Part shown: in pieces, positions 1 to 8,644 of the stretch
How the letters are laid out: each line of letters begins with the position of its first letter
Numbering within the stretch: the first letter of the stretch is position 1
The notes under the pieces: model-generated
The model's input: the letters and a program-made list of their open reading frames with translations, nothing else
What the model was told of the DNA's origin: nothing
Database searches by the model: none
Program-made: the position numbers and the translations under genes
NCBI RefSeq assembly: GCF_030362935.1
Contig: NZ_JAUCDY010000002.1
Coordinates: forward strand, 62,001 to 126,000
DNA: 64,000 nucleotides
Direction of reading: 5' to 3'
DNA from: Thiopseudomonas acetoxidans
Lineage (GTDB): Bacteria; Pseudomonadota; Gammaproteobacteria; Pseudomonadales; Pseudomonadaceae

Positions 1-201
1 GCTAATCACCAAGACACTGCGCATGGGCCAGCCTTGCTGCACATCATGCACTGCCAGCTGCTCCAGTACACGCGCTAAACTTTGCATTTTTGGTGCAGGC
101 AAGTCTAACTGTTCTAAAAGCTGGCGATAGGTGGCTGGACGCTGCTGCTGTTGTGCTTGTTGCAGCTGCTGTAGCAGGTGTTGTAGAACGCTTTGAGTCA
201 C
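1..201 (-). CDS. Conserved small protein of unknown function (C-terminus cut off by window edge)
   Basis: The minus strand reads open from a GTG at 201-199 to the window edge, giving about 67 residues that are rich in Gln and Leu in the first third. The GTG is preceded by a GAGGAA ribosome site five bases away that overlaps the end of the upstream HTH gene (stop at 211-209), so the two are probably translationally coupled. The stretch around residues 20-66 (RPATYRQLL, then WPMRSVLVIS) recalls a family of small Pseudomonas proteins that I know only as hypothetical. No function can be assigned. The C-terminus lies outside the window, so its length is unknown. The low-complexity Gln run near the start is real in the sequence. 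Confidence 0.6.
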   Translation of the reverse strand, partial: MTQSVLQHLLQQLQQAQQQQRPATYRQLLEQLDLPAPKMQSLARVLEQLAVHDVQQGWPMRSVLVIS

Positions 202-208
202 TTGTTCC

Positions 209-604
209 TCATTGGTTCCACTGGTCAACGTGCAGAATCCTAGCCAATGAACGTAAAACCACATCGCTGGCTTCTCGCTCGCCCTGCTCAATGAGCAGCA
301 GGTAATGTGGACTAATCCCTACGCCACGGGCAAGTTGCTCAACTGAAAGACCCGCCTGTTCACGCAATGCATTAAGCTCAGACACATTGCTCACTCGTTT
401 GGCTATCGGAGCTTGAGTCTGCTCACAATTCACACTCTGCGCCTTGTGGTAGCCCGCTGCTTGCAATAATTGTTGGTACTCATGCCAAGGCAAAACGGCA
501 TACTCAGGTTCGCCTTGGTTATAAATAATTTGCGTTGTATTGTTCACATTATTCACTGTAAAACTCACGGGGCACCTGCCTGCAAACACTGTGCAGACAG
601 GCAT
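209..604 (-). CDS. HTH (XRE/Cro-like) DNA-binding small protein
   Basis: This 131-residue protein has two parts. Residues about 24-50 carry an IIYNQGEPEYAVLPWHEY stretch typical of antitoxin-like or housekeeping small regulators. Residues about 73-128 look like a lambda-repressor type helix-turn-helix (LREQAGLSVEQLARGVGIS, then LLLIEQGER). It follows fklB by 12 bases on the same strand and overlaps the ribosome site of the next gene, so the three probably form an operon. The start is uncertain. An ATG at 604 sits inside a hairpin (arms 575-584 and 592-601), and a GTG at 568 just after the hairpin has AGG upstream and would give 119 residues. There is no paired toxin gene, so I do not call it an antitoxin. 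Confidence 0.7.
   Translation of the reverse strand: MPVCTVFAGRCPVSFTVNNVNNTTQIIYNQGEPEYAVLPWHEYQQLLQAAGYHKAQSVNCEQTQAPIAKRVSNVSELNALREQAGLSVEQLARGVGISPHYLLLIEQGEREASDVVLRSLARILHVDQWNQ
575..601 (-). other. Hairpin between fklB and the downstream HTH gene
   Basis: CCTGCCTGCA (575-584) and TGCAGACAGG (592-601) pair 9 of 10 bases around a 7-base loop. It lies just after the fklB stop. There is no U-run, so it is not a standard intrinsic terminator; it may stabilise the fklB mRNA end or reduce translation of the next gene. Confidence 0.4.
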
Positions 605-615
605 GCAACCTGTAT

Positions 616-1353
616 TTACTCGTTTTCTTCTTCTGCCTCATCGACAGACTCTTCTAATTCTTGTCCAGCAATAGCTAACAAATCAACCTCAAAAATTAAC
701 GCTGAGTTTGCAGGTATTGCCGGCGCAGGACTCTTAGTACCGTAGGCCAACTCACTGGGGATATAAAATTTAAATTTTTCCCCGACATGCATCAGCTGCA
801 GACCTTCAACCCAGCCTGGAATCACCGCGCCTACTGGAAACTCAGCTGGCATGCCGCGCTCTACAGAGCTATCAAATACCGAACCATCAATTAAAGTGCC
901 GTGATAGTGAACCTGCACAGTGTCATTCACTTTTGGCTGTGCACCCTGCGCTGCAACCAGTATTTCATACTGCAATCCAGTATCTGTAGTGATCACGCCT
1001 TCACGTTTGCCATTTTCAGCCAAAAAAGCCTTTCCTGCTTTGGCTGCTTCGTCATTGACAGCATTCATGCGCTCCTGTGCGCGCTCCTGCATAAATCCAA
1101 AAGCTTCCATCAGCGCCTCATCATCCACGCGCTGTTCTTTATTGGCTAACGCATCAGCAACACCTGCGGCAATAGCCTGCGGGCTCAGGTCATCCACGCC
1201 GTCGTCCTTAAAGTTTTTCCCCATGCTGTAACCAATACCATAGGAAACTTTTTGGGCCGGTGTTTTTAACTCTGCCTTGCCTTCATCTTTGTTACAACCG
1301 GTTATCAATATGCTGGTTACAGCTACTGCAACAGCTAAATGGTGAAATTTCAT
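616..1353 (-). CDS. fklB: FKBP-type peptidyl-prolyl isomerase lipoprotein (FklB/Mip-like)
   Basis: This 245-residue protein catalyses cis-trans isomerisation of prolyl bonds, aiding folding of exported proteins. A type II signal peptide ends in the lipobox LITGC with the acylated Cys at residue 20, so it should be anchored in the membrane facing the periplasm. Residues about 30-120 form the helical FKBP N-terminal dimerisation region (KVSYGIGYSMG at its start). Residues about 130-228 form the FKBP domain (VHYHGTLIDGSVFDSS, PGWVEGLQLM, IPSELAYG). The tail is unusually acidic (ESVDEAEEENE). The ATG follows AAGGGTAGCAA. It leads a minus-strand group with the two small genes downstream. The family is certain; the choice among fklB, fkpA and mip as the name is less so. 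Confidence 0.9.
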   Translation of the reverse strand: MKFHHLAVAVAVTSILITGCNKDEGKAELKTPAQKVSYGIGYSMGKNFKDDGVDDLSPQAIAAGVADALANKEQRVDDEALMEAFGFMQERAQERMNAVNDEAAKAGKAFLAENGKREGVITTDTGLQYEILVAAQGAQPKVNDTVQVHYHGTLIDGSVFDSSVERGMPAEFPVGAVIPGWVEGLQLMHVGEKFKFYIPSELAYGTKSPAPAIPANSALIFEVDLLAIAGQELEESVDEAEEENE

Positions 1354-1483
1354 TTGCTACCCTTTTACCAATGTGGATTTAAAAATCTAGGTTTGCATGT
1401 TAGCAGCCCACTTAAACACTGACCACAGAATAACAATAGAAAGCTTGCGTGCGTTCAAAGTTAAACAGAATTGTTTTTCCTGC

Positions 1484-1514
1484 TTGACCTTGCCATCGTG
1501 GTAAGCTTTACACT
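1484..1514 (+). promoter_or_regulatory. CueR-type copper-responsive promoter of copA
   Basis: TTGACC (1484-1489) and TACACT (1509-1514) form -35 and -10 boxes separated by 19 bp. That overlong spacing is the hallmark of MerR-family promoters, which the regulator untwists. Between them is an interrupted dyad, CTTGCC (1489-1494) and GGTAAG (1500-1505), matching the CueR operator pattern. The regulated gene would be copA (start 1544), and the cueR-like gene is the next one in the operon. Confidence 0.8.
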
Positions 1515-1543
1515 TAGCTACATACATTATAGGAGGTACCAGC

Positions 1544-4012
1544 ATGGCTACTCTGCATTCATTTAACGCCTTAGTTGATGGCATGACCTGCGCATCGTGC
1601 GTAGGTCGTATCGAAAGCTCTTTGGCAGCCATGCCCGGCGTGCAGGACGTTAATGTCAATCTGGCTACCCGTAAAGTTCAGGCCAAGTACAACGATGAGC
1701 AAACCTCTCAAGCGCTGGTTAACAACATTATCGAGCTTGGTTTTAAACCCATTCTTAGTCATGCTGAGTTAGCTATTGAGGGCATGACCTGCGCGTCCTG
1801 CGTTAGCCGAGTAGAAAAATCCCTGCTTAACTTTCCCGGTGTCGTCAGCGCTACAGTGAATCTGGCTACGCAAAAAGCTCAGCTTGAAATTACCGATACC
1901 GATTTTAACAGCCTCACCGCACTACTCACCGAGCAAGGCTATCCCGCCAAACGCATTGACGAAACACCCGTAAGTGAACAGCAAGACCCCAGCGCACACT
2001 TTACTGAAACATTGTCTGAGCTAAAAAAATCCCTATGGATTGCGTTTGCACTGGCATTACCGCTATTTATTTTGGAAATGGGTGGGCATGTGCTGCCTGC
2101 CTTTCATGTTTGGCTAAATGATTTAATTGGACAAAAAACCAACTGGGTTATCCAATCGTTACTGGCGGCTGGGGTATTTTTTGGTCCCGGCTGGCCGCTG
2201 ATAAAGCTCGGTGTACGCGGTTTATTGCGCTGGTCGCCGGATATGAATGCGTTAGTGGCGTTAGGCACTGGCTCGGCCTTTGGCTATTCGCTGGTAGCCA
2301 CTTTTTCCCCACAGCTGCTGCCCGAGGGTACAGTCAATGTGTACTACGAAGCAGTCGGGGTAATTATTACCTTGATTTTGTTGGGACGTTATCTAGAAAA
2401 CAAAGCCAAAAGTAACACCTCTGAGGCAATTCAGGGGTTACTAAAGCTGCAAGTAAAAACCGCCCGCGTGATTACCTGCTGCGGCAATGCCAAAGAAACG
2501 CCTATTGCCGAAATCACCGTGGGCAAAACCTTGGAAATTCTCTCTGGTGAACGTATTCCATTAGATGGCGTGGTGCTTTCTGGACACAGTTTTGTCGATG
2601 AATCGATGCTTAGTGGCGAGCCTATTCCCGTAGAGAAAACTGAAGGCAGCGCCGTGGTAGGCGGCACCATTAATCAAACTGGCGTGTTGCGTATGCGTGT
2701 CGAAAAAGTCGGCCAAGACACCATGCTGGCACAGATCATTCGTCTTGTTGAACAAGCCCAGGGCAGTCGCTTGCCGATTCAAAATCTGGTCAATCAAATT
2801 ACCGCCTGGTTTGTTCCTGCAGTCATGGCGGCTGCAGCACTGACGTTTTTAGTCTGGCTGGTTTTTGGTCCCAGCCCCGCCCTAACCCTTGCTTTGGTCA
2901 ACGCAGTAGCCGTATTGATTATTGCCTGTCCTTGCGCTATGGGTTTGGCCACACCCACGTCCATTATGGTGGGCACGGGTCGTGCCGCGCAGATGGGCGT
3001 TTTGTTTCGCCAAGGTACCGCACTGCAAGGCCTACAGGATGTGCAAGTGGTCGCATTGGATAAAACTGGTACGCTTACCGAAGGTAAACCACTTCTGACC
3101 GATTTTATTGCGGCTGAAGGTGCAGATGCACAACGCGCTTTACAGCTGTTGGCATCGCTGGAACATCAATCCAGCCATCCCGTAGCGCAAGCACTGGTCA
3201 GCGCAGCACACCAAAAAAATCTTGAGCTTTTGCCTGTGACTGAGTTTGAATCACTAACAGGTTTAGGCGTTCGCGGCACAGTCGATGGTTTGCGTATCGA
3301 AGTAGGCGCTGATCGCTTTATGACCCAATTGGCTATTCAAGTCGACAGCTTTGCCGCGCAAGCACAGCAGTTAGCCCAGCTAGGTAAAACCCCAATGTAC
3401 CTAGCCATAAATGGAAAGCTATCTGCTTTGCTGGCGATCGCCGACCCCATTAAAGCGAGCACACCAGCCGCGATTAATGCCTTGCATGAACTGGGTTTAA
3501 AAATTGTCATGGTTACAGGTGACAACCGACATACAGCACAAGCCATTGCTGAACAACTGGGTATTGATGAAGTGGTCGCCGAAGTAATGCCCGCACAAAA
3601 AGTGGAAACGGTGCAGCAGCTACAACAACGCCATGGCAAGTTGGCGTTTGTCGGTGATGGTATTAACGATGCCCCTGCCCTTGTTACTGCGGATGTTGGC
3701 ATTGCTATTGGTACAGGCTCAGACATTACCATTGACGCTGCGGATGTGGTGTTGATATCCGGCAAGCTTACCGGCGTGGTTAACGCGCTACAGATCTCGC
3801 GCAGTACGTTACGCAACATCAAACAAAACCTGTTCTGGGCTTTTGCCTATAACGCTGCACTGGTCCCTGTCGCAGCGGGCGTGCTCTATCCATTTAACGG
3901 TACTCTACTTTCACCGGTTTTCGCTGCAGGGGCCATGGCTATGTCGAGCGTCTTTGTGGTCAGTAACGCGCTGCGCCTGCGTCGCCTAAAACCCATGCTG
4001 GCCGAGGCTTAA
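1544..4012 (+). CDS. copA: Copper(I)-exporting P1B-type ATPase CopA
   Basis: This 822-residue inner-membrane pump exports Cu(I) from the cytoplasm at the cost of ATP. Two N-terminal heavy-metal-binding domains carry GMTCASC motifs (Cys 16/19 and 83/86). The membrane metal site is CPC at residues 462-464. The phosphorylated aspartate is D506 in DKTGT, an SSHP motif of the nucleotide domain follows, and the hinge GDGIND is at 704-709. The length and two HMA domains fit Pseudomonas and Escherichia CopA. The ATG is preceded by AGGAGGTACCAGC, a strong ribosome site. The stop at 4010-4012 lies one base before the regulator gene, so expression is coupled. The CueR-type promoter at 1484-1514 should induce it by copper (or silver). 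Confidence 0.97.
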   Translation: MATLHSFNALVDGMTCASCVGRIESSLAAMPGVQDVNVNLATRKVQAKYNDEQTSQALVNNIIELGFKPILSHAELAIEGMTCASCVSRVEKSLLNFPGVVSATVNLATQKAQLEITDTDFNSLTALLTEQGYPAKRIDETPVSEQQDPSAHFTETLSELKKSLWIAFALALPLFILEMGGHVLPAFHVWLNDLIGQKTNWVIQSLLAAGVFFGPGWPLIKLGVRGLLRWSPDMNALVALGTGSAFGYSLVATFSPQLLPEGTVNVYYEAVGVIITLILLGRYLENKAKSNTSEAIQGLLKLQVKTARVITCCGNAKETPIAEITVGKTLEILSGERIPLDGVVLSGHSFVDESMLSGEPIPVEKTEGSAVVGGTINQTGVLRMRVEKVGQDTMLAQIIRLVEQAQGSRLPIQNLVNQITAWFVPAVMAAAALTFLVWLVFGPSPALTLALVNAVAVLIIACPCAMGLATPTSIMVGTGRAAQMGVLFRQGTALQGLQDVQVVALDKTGTLTEGKPLLTDFIAAEGADAQRALQLLASLEHQSSHPVAQALVSAAHQKNLELLPVTEFESLTGLGVRGTVDGLRIEVGADRFMTQLAIQVDSFAAQAQQLAQLGKTPMYLAINGKLSALLAIADPIKASTPAAINALHELGLKIVMVTGDNRHTAQAIAEQLGIDEVVAEVMPAQKVETVQQLQQRHGKLAFVGDGINDAPALVTADVGIAIGTGSDITIDAADVVLISGKLTGVVNALQISRSTLRNIKQNLFWAFAYNAALVPVAAGVLYPFNGTLLSPVFAAGAMAMSSVFVVSNALRLRRLKPMLAEA

Positions 4013-4013
4013 C

Positions 4014-4421
4014 ATGAACGCCAGTATGACCATAGGTCAAGCCGCAGAAGCCTCTGGTATTAGCCGTAAGATGATTCGTTATTACGAAGAAACCGGGCTG
4101 CTGCCGCCAGCGCGGCGCAGTGAATCCGGTTATCGTTATTACGATCAAGCGGCGGTAGAGCAAATGCAATTTATTAAACGCGCACGGGACATGGGTTTTT
4201 CACTAGAACGTGTCGGGCAGTTGATGAGCCTCTGGCATGACGATAAGCGCCACAGCGCGGACGTTAAAGCCCTTGCTCAGCAGTACATTACCGAGCTGGA
4301 TGAAAGCATCACGCAGATGCAAGCCATGCGCAACGAGCTACGCGACTGGGTTGACCATTGTCATGGCGATGATCGCCCCGAGTGTGCCATTATTGACCAC
4401 CTAAAACCCCATGCAGATTAA
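4014..4421 (+). CDS. cueR: CueR-like MerR-family copper-sensing regulator
   Basis: This 135-residue activator begins with a MerR winged helix (residues about 5-45, MTIGQAAEASGIS and ETGLLPPARR), followed by the long dimerisation helix. The metal-binding loop at the C-terminus has Cys 116 and Cys 124 in CHGDDRPEC, the two-cysteine, seven-residue spacing used by CueR for linear Cu(I) coordination. The second wing helix lacks the extra Cys of divalent-metal sensors. It sits one base after copA and is likely made from the same transcript, so copper induction also raises regulator level. Most enterobacterial cueR genes are separate from copA; linked genes are common in Pseudomonas. The start ATG at 4014 could be replaced by the ATG four codons later (4026). 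Confidence 0.93.
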   Translation: MNASMTIGQAAEASGISRKMIRYYEETGLLPPARRSESGYRYYDQAAVEQMQFIKRARDMGFSLERVGQLMSLWHDDKRHSADVKALAQQYITELDESITQMQAMRNELRDWVDHCHGDDRPECAIIDHLKPHAD

Positions 4422-4436
4422 AGTAGGCTAACCGCG

Positions 4437-4778
4437 ATGCGCACACAGCGACCAAGCTCCATCCAAGCATTACTGGCGCTTTGCCTATTTTTGCTGAGCC
4501 TGTCGTCTGCCTCTTTCGCCAGTACTGCGCACCTGTCTGAAGTAACCCAGCCCAGCTCAACCATGGCGCATTGCCAGGAATGCCCTCAGCCCAGCGAGTC
4601 CAGCTTGGACTGTTGTGTACAGGTGCAAAGTTGCAGCAGCTGTATCAATCTTAGTCAAAACCCACACTTAACCCTGCTCACCACCAGTTACACGACTGCT
4701 CCTGAACAACAATCAAAACTCATCAATTTGTATTATCCGCCGCAAACCCCACCGCCAAAACTGCTGACCTACTCCTAA
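4437..4778 (+). CDS. Small Cys-rich exported protein in the copper operon
   Basis: This 113-residue protein starts with a signal peptide (hydrophobic core about residues 10-27, likely cut near SFAS). The mature part has six cysteines in three close groups: Cys 46/49 (CQEC), 59/60 (CC) and 66/69 (CSSC). The tail is Pro- and Thr-rich and ends in KLLTYS. It lies 15 bases after the regulator gene and before a DUF411 gene, all on one strand. This context and the paired cysteines suggest periplasmic or membrane-associated copper binding, similar in style to CopL-type proteins, but I do not recognise a named family with confidence. An alternative is a non-copper thiol protein; the operon position argues against that. 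Confidence 0.75.
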   Translation: MRTQRPSSIQALLALCLFLLSLSSASFASTAHLSEVTQPSSTMAHCQECPQPSESSLDCCVQVQSCSSCINLSQNPHLTLLTTSYTTAPEQQSKLINLYYPPQTPPPKLLTYS

Positions 4779-4838
4779 ATGTTTAAGGCTCGCTTGACGA
4801 GCATCCAGTAAGTACAGATTAAAGCAGAGGCAACTACT

Positions 4839-5285
4839 ATGCAAAACTACCTATTACGCGCATTTTTAAGCATCGCGATGATTTTCGGCGTCAGCCAACA
4901 ACTCAGTGCACAAGAGCTCATCCAAGCCACGCTCCATAAAGATCCTTGGTGCGGCTGCTGTAATGCCTATGCCGACTACCTTGAAGAAAATGGCTTTGCC
5001 GTGACACGTATTGACCAGCAAGACATGGCGCCTATCAAACGCAAGCTGGGCACCAGCCAAGCCGCCAGCTGCCATACCGTTGAAATTGATGGGTATGTGG
5101 TGGAAGGTCATGTGCCGGTGGCAGCGATTAATAAAATGCTAAACGAACGCCCGGATATCCAAGGCATCGCCCTGCCCGGTATGCCGCTCAATTCACCAGG
5201 CATGGGACCGGAGAAAAAAGGCAGTTTGGAAGTCTTAAGCCTAGACAAACAAGGCAAGGTTACCGGGCTGTATCAGCGTCTCTAA
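4839..5285 (+). CDS. DUF411 periplasmic metal-binding protein (CopG-like)
   Basis: This 148-residue protein has a signal peptide (cut after LSA, about residue 24) and a DUF411 domain. The signature KDPWCGCC puts Cys at residues 38, 40 and 41, followed by a thioredoxin-like fold and a further SCHTV motif around residue 77, where Cys and His are both available for metal. DUF411 proteins (CopG in Vibrio and Pseudomonas copper islands) bind copper in the periplasm and may do copper redox chemistry. It is the last gene of the copA operon and is closed by a strong terminator at 5292-5328. A spacer of 60 bases precedes it, with AGAGGCAACTACT before the ATG. Confidence 0.88.
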   Translation: MQNYLLRAFLSIAMIFGVSQQLSAQELIQATLHKDPWCGCCNAYADYLEENGFAVTRIDQQDMAPIKRKLGTSQAASCHTVEIDGYVVEGHVPVAAINKMLNERPDIQGIALPGMPLNSPGMGPEKKGSLEVLSLDKQGKVTGLYQRL

Positions 5286-5291
5286 ACTAAC

Positions 5292-5328
5292 AACGCCGCG
5301 CATTCCTAGGGAAGCGCGGCGTTTTTTA
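5292..5328 (+). terminator. Rho-independent terminator of the copper operon
   Basis: AACGCCGCGC (5292-5301) pairs fully with GCGCGGCGTT (5314-5323) around a 12-base loop, followed by a T-run. It ends the copA to DUF411 transcript just before the convergent ATPase gene. Confidence 0.93.
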
Positions 5329-5350
5329 TACTGTGATTTATCCAAGCAAA

Positions 5351-6244
5351 CTAACGCTGCAAACCCAACTGACCCACCCAGTGTTTAGCAAACTGCTCAG
5401 CACAACGACCGTTGCGGTTTCCGCGTGCTGTCGCCCAACGAATAGCGGCTTTTTCAAAACCCTCATCGCGCTGCCACACCAGCTTTAGCGCTCGCGCATG
5501 GTGGTCCACCCAATGGCACACCACATCCAAATAGTGCTCTTGGCTAAACGAATAAAATGACAGCCACAAACCAAAGCGATCCGACAAGGCTATTTTATCT
5601 TCCACCGCTTCGCTGGGATGCAACTCGCCAGACTCACTGCGTTGCCAGTTTTGATTATCGGACTGGTGCTCGGGCAATAAGTGACGTCGATTGGAGGTGA
5701 CATAGAGCACCACATTCTCAGGTGCCTGTTCCAGTGAGCCGTCCAAAATGCTTTTAAGCTGCCTAAAATCAGCTTCACCCGCATCAAAAGATAGATCGTC
5801 ACAAAAAATAATAAACCGTTCAGGGCGCCCGCGCAACGCTTCAACAATCAGCGGTAAATCCACCAAGTTGCTACGCTCAACTTCAATTAAGCGCAACCCA
5901 AAAGCAGCATATTCCGCCAAAATCGCACGCACCAAAGACGACTTACCCGTGCCGCGCGCACCCCACATTAGGGCATGGTTGCACGGCAAGCCCTGTAAAA
6001 ACTGCTGAGAATTTTCAACCAGTTGGCGTTGCTGATGCTCTATACCCAGCAAGTCCGCCAACTTTAGCTGACTGTGTACGGCGATTGGTCGCAAATAACC
6101 CTGCCGCTGAGTACGCACCCAGCGTGCCGCCCAATGTTGTTGCCAATCTACGTTTTCTACGGTTTCAGGCAACCAAGGCTCGATGCGCTCTAACACTTCA
6201 ATGGCCTTGGCTAAAAACTGCGCTAAAGAATCCTGCACGCTCAC
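5351..6244 (-). CDS. DUF815-family AAA ATPase
   Basis: This 297-residue cytoplasmic protein has an AAA core. The Walker A loop GARGTGKS is at residues 95-102, and Walker B is FIIFCDDLSF about 55 residues later. The region downstream (LYVTSNRRHLLPEH) resembles a sensor-1 segment. These features place it in the DUF815 family of AAA ATPases, whose cellular role is not established. It is separated by 28 bases from the chemoreceptor gene upstream on the same strand. The longest start is a GTG at 6244, but AGAGG is placed correctly only for the GTG two codons later (6238). It converges on the copper operon and shares no sequence sign of copper function. Confidence 0.85.
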   Translation of the reverse strand: MSVQDSLAQFLAKAIEVLERIEPWLPETVENVDWQQHWAARWVRTQRQGYLRPIAVHSQLKLADLLGIEHQQRQLVENSQQFLQGLPCNHALMWGARGTGKSSLVRAILAEYAAFGLRLIEVERSNLVDLPLIVEALRGRPERFIIFCDDLSFDAGEADFRQLKSILDGSLEQAPENVVLYVTSNRRHLLPEHQSDNQNWQRSESGELHPSEAVEDKIALSDRFGLWLSFYSFSQEHYLDVVCHWVDHHARALKLVWQRDEGFEKAAIRWATARGNRNGRCAEQFAKHWVGQLGLQR

Positions 6245-6272
6245 CTCTAATCAAATAAAATTTTTAATGCAC

Positions 6273-8216
6273 TTAAACACGGAAATGACCTACTTGCGCC
6301 TTAAGCTGCTCCGCTAACTTGGCTAAAGCATTACTGGCTTCGGTGGTGTGATAAATATTATCCGCTGTTTGCTCGGCAATGCCATTGATGCGATGAATGC
6401 TTTGATTAAGGTCGCGCGAGACCTGGGTTTGCTCTTCGGTGGCGCTGGCAATTTGCTGCGCATACTGATCAATATTCTGCACTGCACCTACAATATCCGT
6501 GAGTTTAGTGTTCATTTCCTGAGCATTTTCAATACTGCTCAAGGTGCCTTGCATGCTTTTATTCACCACGCGCACGGCTTGGTCAGAGCCTGTTTGCAGT
6601 CGCTCAATCATGGCTTGAATTTCTGCGGTTGACGTCATGGTACGACTGGCTAAGCCGCGCACCTCATCGGCCACCACCGCAAACCCACGACCTGCCTCAC
6701 CCGCACGCGCTGCTTCAATAGCCGCATTCAGTGCCAGCAGGTTGGTCTGCTCGGCGATGCCTTCAATCACCGTAAGGATATTGTCGATCTGATCGCTATC
6801 ACTTTTAAGCGCATTAATGCTTTCTGTTACCAACTCCATTTCTTGCCCAAGATTTTCTATCGAGCGCAAAGTAGCATCCACTGCTACACGACCATCATCC
6901 GCGGTCGATAACGCTGTATTGGAGGCATTAGCTGTATCTAAGGTGCTACGCGCTACTTCTTCCAATGTGGCAGTCATCTGCGTCATGGCAGTTGCCGAGG
7001 CGTTTAGCTCTTCCACCTGGATTTGCACCCCAGCATTAGCCTGCTCGCTGGTTTGCGCCAGCTCCGTCGATGCTGCAGCTACCTGCTCGGCATAGCTACT
7101 AATCTCACCCACAATGGTACGCAGTTTTTGCTGCATATTAGCAATGCAGGCCAGCAAGCTGCGACTGTCGTTATCAGCCAGTTTGATAGTTACGTTAAGG
7201 TCGCCATCAGCCACCTGCTGCACCACTTCGGCAGCGTAGTTGGGATCGCCCCCTAAAGTGCGGGTAATACTTTTCACCAGTAATAAACTGCTAAGCACAG
7301 CTATAATTACGCCCACTACAGCAATGACCAGCATAATGCGCAGCATGTCGATCAGCTTGGCTAACGCGACTGACTCTTGGGTTTCAATCACTAAGCCCCA
7401 GCCCAACAAGTCCATAAATGTCTGACTGCCCACTACCGCGGAGCCTGCTGCATTTTTATATAGCCCGGTGAAATGAGCGCGTTTAGTGGCAGCTGTTACG
7501 GCTTCTGTTTGCAAAGCAACATTGGAGTCTTTTATAGACGCTGCCGGTGTAATTGCCTTGCCCAATTCATCAACGATATAAATCTCAGTACCAGCATCCC
7601 GTGGCAGCGCGGCCAAACGTTTAACAAGCGTGTCAATCTGCACGGCTCCACGCACCACCCCAACCACTTGGCCATTTTGCCGTACTGGAATAGCAACGGT
7701 ACTCACAAGATTACCGCTAGCACGCGAAATAATTGGCTGAGAAAAAACATCATTGCCCGCCACCGCAGATTTAAACCACTCACGGTCAGCTACGTTAAAA
7801 TCCCACGCTTCATTCGCGCTTAGGATTCGCGCCTGATTGTTTTCAAAGCTGACACCTGCTAAACCTCGACCTTCTGGGTTAAGCAAGAAAACCGTATCGT
7901 AAAACTGATTCGTCTCAGTGAGCGTAACCAAAAGCTGCGCTATACCCCAAGCATCGAGCGCACGTGCCTCTCTGGTATTAGCCATCACACGCATTTCATC
8001 TTGGCGGACATTCAACCATTCAGTAAAAGCATGGGCATGAGACTGGCTTTGCTGGGCAAGGTTTTCAAGCGTGCTTTCTGTTAATGACTGCCGAAACTGG
8101 TAGCTAGAAGCCCCTACCAATACCACAATTGAGGATAGTAATAGTGTCAGCAAAATTAAAGTTAAGCGCATTGCAAAACTCATCCTTTGCCAAAGTGATA
8201 ATCCCTGATCAGCCAT
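6273..8216 (-). CDS. Methyl-accepting chemotaxis protein with periplasmic Cache-type sensor
   Basis: This roughly 647-residue transmembrane chemoreceptor has a first membrane helix near residues 15-38 and a long periplasmic sensor (about 40-280). The motifs in the sensor (ADREWFKSAVAGNDVFSQPIISRASG, split here as ADREWFKSAV and FSQPIISR) are typical of double Cache ligand domains. A second helix (about 285-310), a HAMP region and a methyl-accepting signalling domain follow, with the hairpin tip sequence EGIAEQTNLLALNAAIEAAR. There is no CheR-docking pentapeptide at the C-terminus. I chose the ATG at 8216, preceded by GGTGAA; a GTG seven codons upstream (8237) has no ribosome site. Ligand unknown; no che genes adjoin it. 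Confidence 0.93.
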   Translation of the reverse strand: MADQGLSLWQRMSFAMRLTLILLTLLLSSIVVLVGASSYQFRQSLTESTLENLAQQSQSHAHAFTEWLNVRQDEMRVMANTREARALDAWGIAQLLVTLTETNQFYDTVFLLNPEGRGLAGVSFENNQARILSANEAWDFNVADREWFKSAVAGNDVFSQPIISRASGNLVSTVAIPVRQNGQVVGVVRGAVQIDTLVKRLAALPRDAGTEIYIVDELGKAITPAASIKDSNVALQTEAVTAATKRAHFTGLYKNAAGSAVVGSQTFMDLLGWGLVIETQESVALAKLIDMLRIMLVIAVVGVIIAVLSSLLLVKSITRTLGGDPNYAAEVVQQVADGDLNVTIKLADNDSRSLLACIANMQQKLRTIVGEISSYAEQVAAASTELAQTSEQANAGVQIQVEELNASATAMTQMTATLEEVARSTLDTANASNTALSTADDGRVAVDATLRSIENLGQEMELVTESINALKSDSDQIDNILTVIEGIAEQTNLLALNAAIEAARAGEAGRGFAVVADEVRGLASRTMTSTAEIQAMIERLQTGSDQAVRVVNKSMQGTLSSIENAQEMNTKLTDIVGAVQNIDQYAQQIASATEEQTQVSRDLNQSIHRINGIAEQTADNIYHTTEASNALAKLAEQLKAQVGHFRV

Positions 8217-8366
8217 AATGTTCACCGTTTTTTTCACTTAGTAAATTATTTTTCTTATTAATGCAGCCTATGTAATGTTTCGACTCGCCTTGGTACAACT
8301 TGAGTGGCAGGTCAAAACACTAGGCGTTTAACCGCACGGCAGGTATAGAATTTTTATTCGGTGTTA

Positions 8367-8611
8367 AAGAGTCTATGAATAACGTTATCCAAGACGCTAA
8401 CTCAAGGCGCAACGACCAACGTGAGTAACGGCATAAGGCTGACCCGAAAGGCGATCGCTAGCGCGTCAAAACGTACAAAAAGCGCAGTTTACACCGAGTA
8501 AATGAGCATTTATAGTCGCCTCGCTCCTCGCTAAAGCACGTTCAAGCTAAAGATTGTGAGTACGTTTTTAACGCTGTGGTAGCAACTTAGGTGGTTATTC
8601 AGAGACTCCAA
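8367..8611. mobile_element. MITE-like element, copy A (about 245 bp, terminal inverted repeats)
   Basis: The ends AGAGTCTATGAATAAC (8368-8383) and the reverse complement of GTTATTCAGAGACTCC (8594-8609) match at 14 of 16 positions. The interior is non-coding. Read on the minus strand it aligns along its length with the element at 58381-58528: shared blocks include GCGTTAAAAACGTACTC, GCTCATTTACTCGGTGTAAA and CTGCGCTTTTT. The longer copy here has about 100 bp more interior. Together these show a dispersed, non-autonomous repeat. The rest of the gap (8238-8366 and 8612-8644) shows nothing I can name. Confidence 0.8.
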
Positions 8612-8644
8612 AACTGACTTAGCTACCACCACAAGCGCTTCCAG

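Noticed and set aside
1..1353. Toxin-antitoxin pair made of the HTH protein and the truncated gene
   Set aside because: Neither protein shows a toxin fold, and both resemble housekeeping hypothetical genes that follow fklB.
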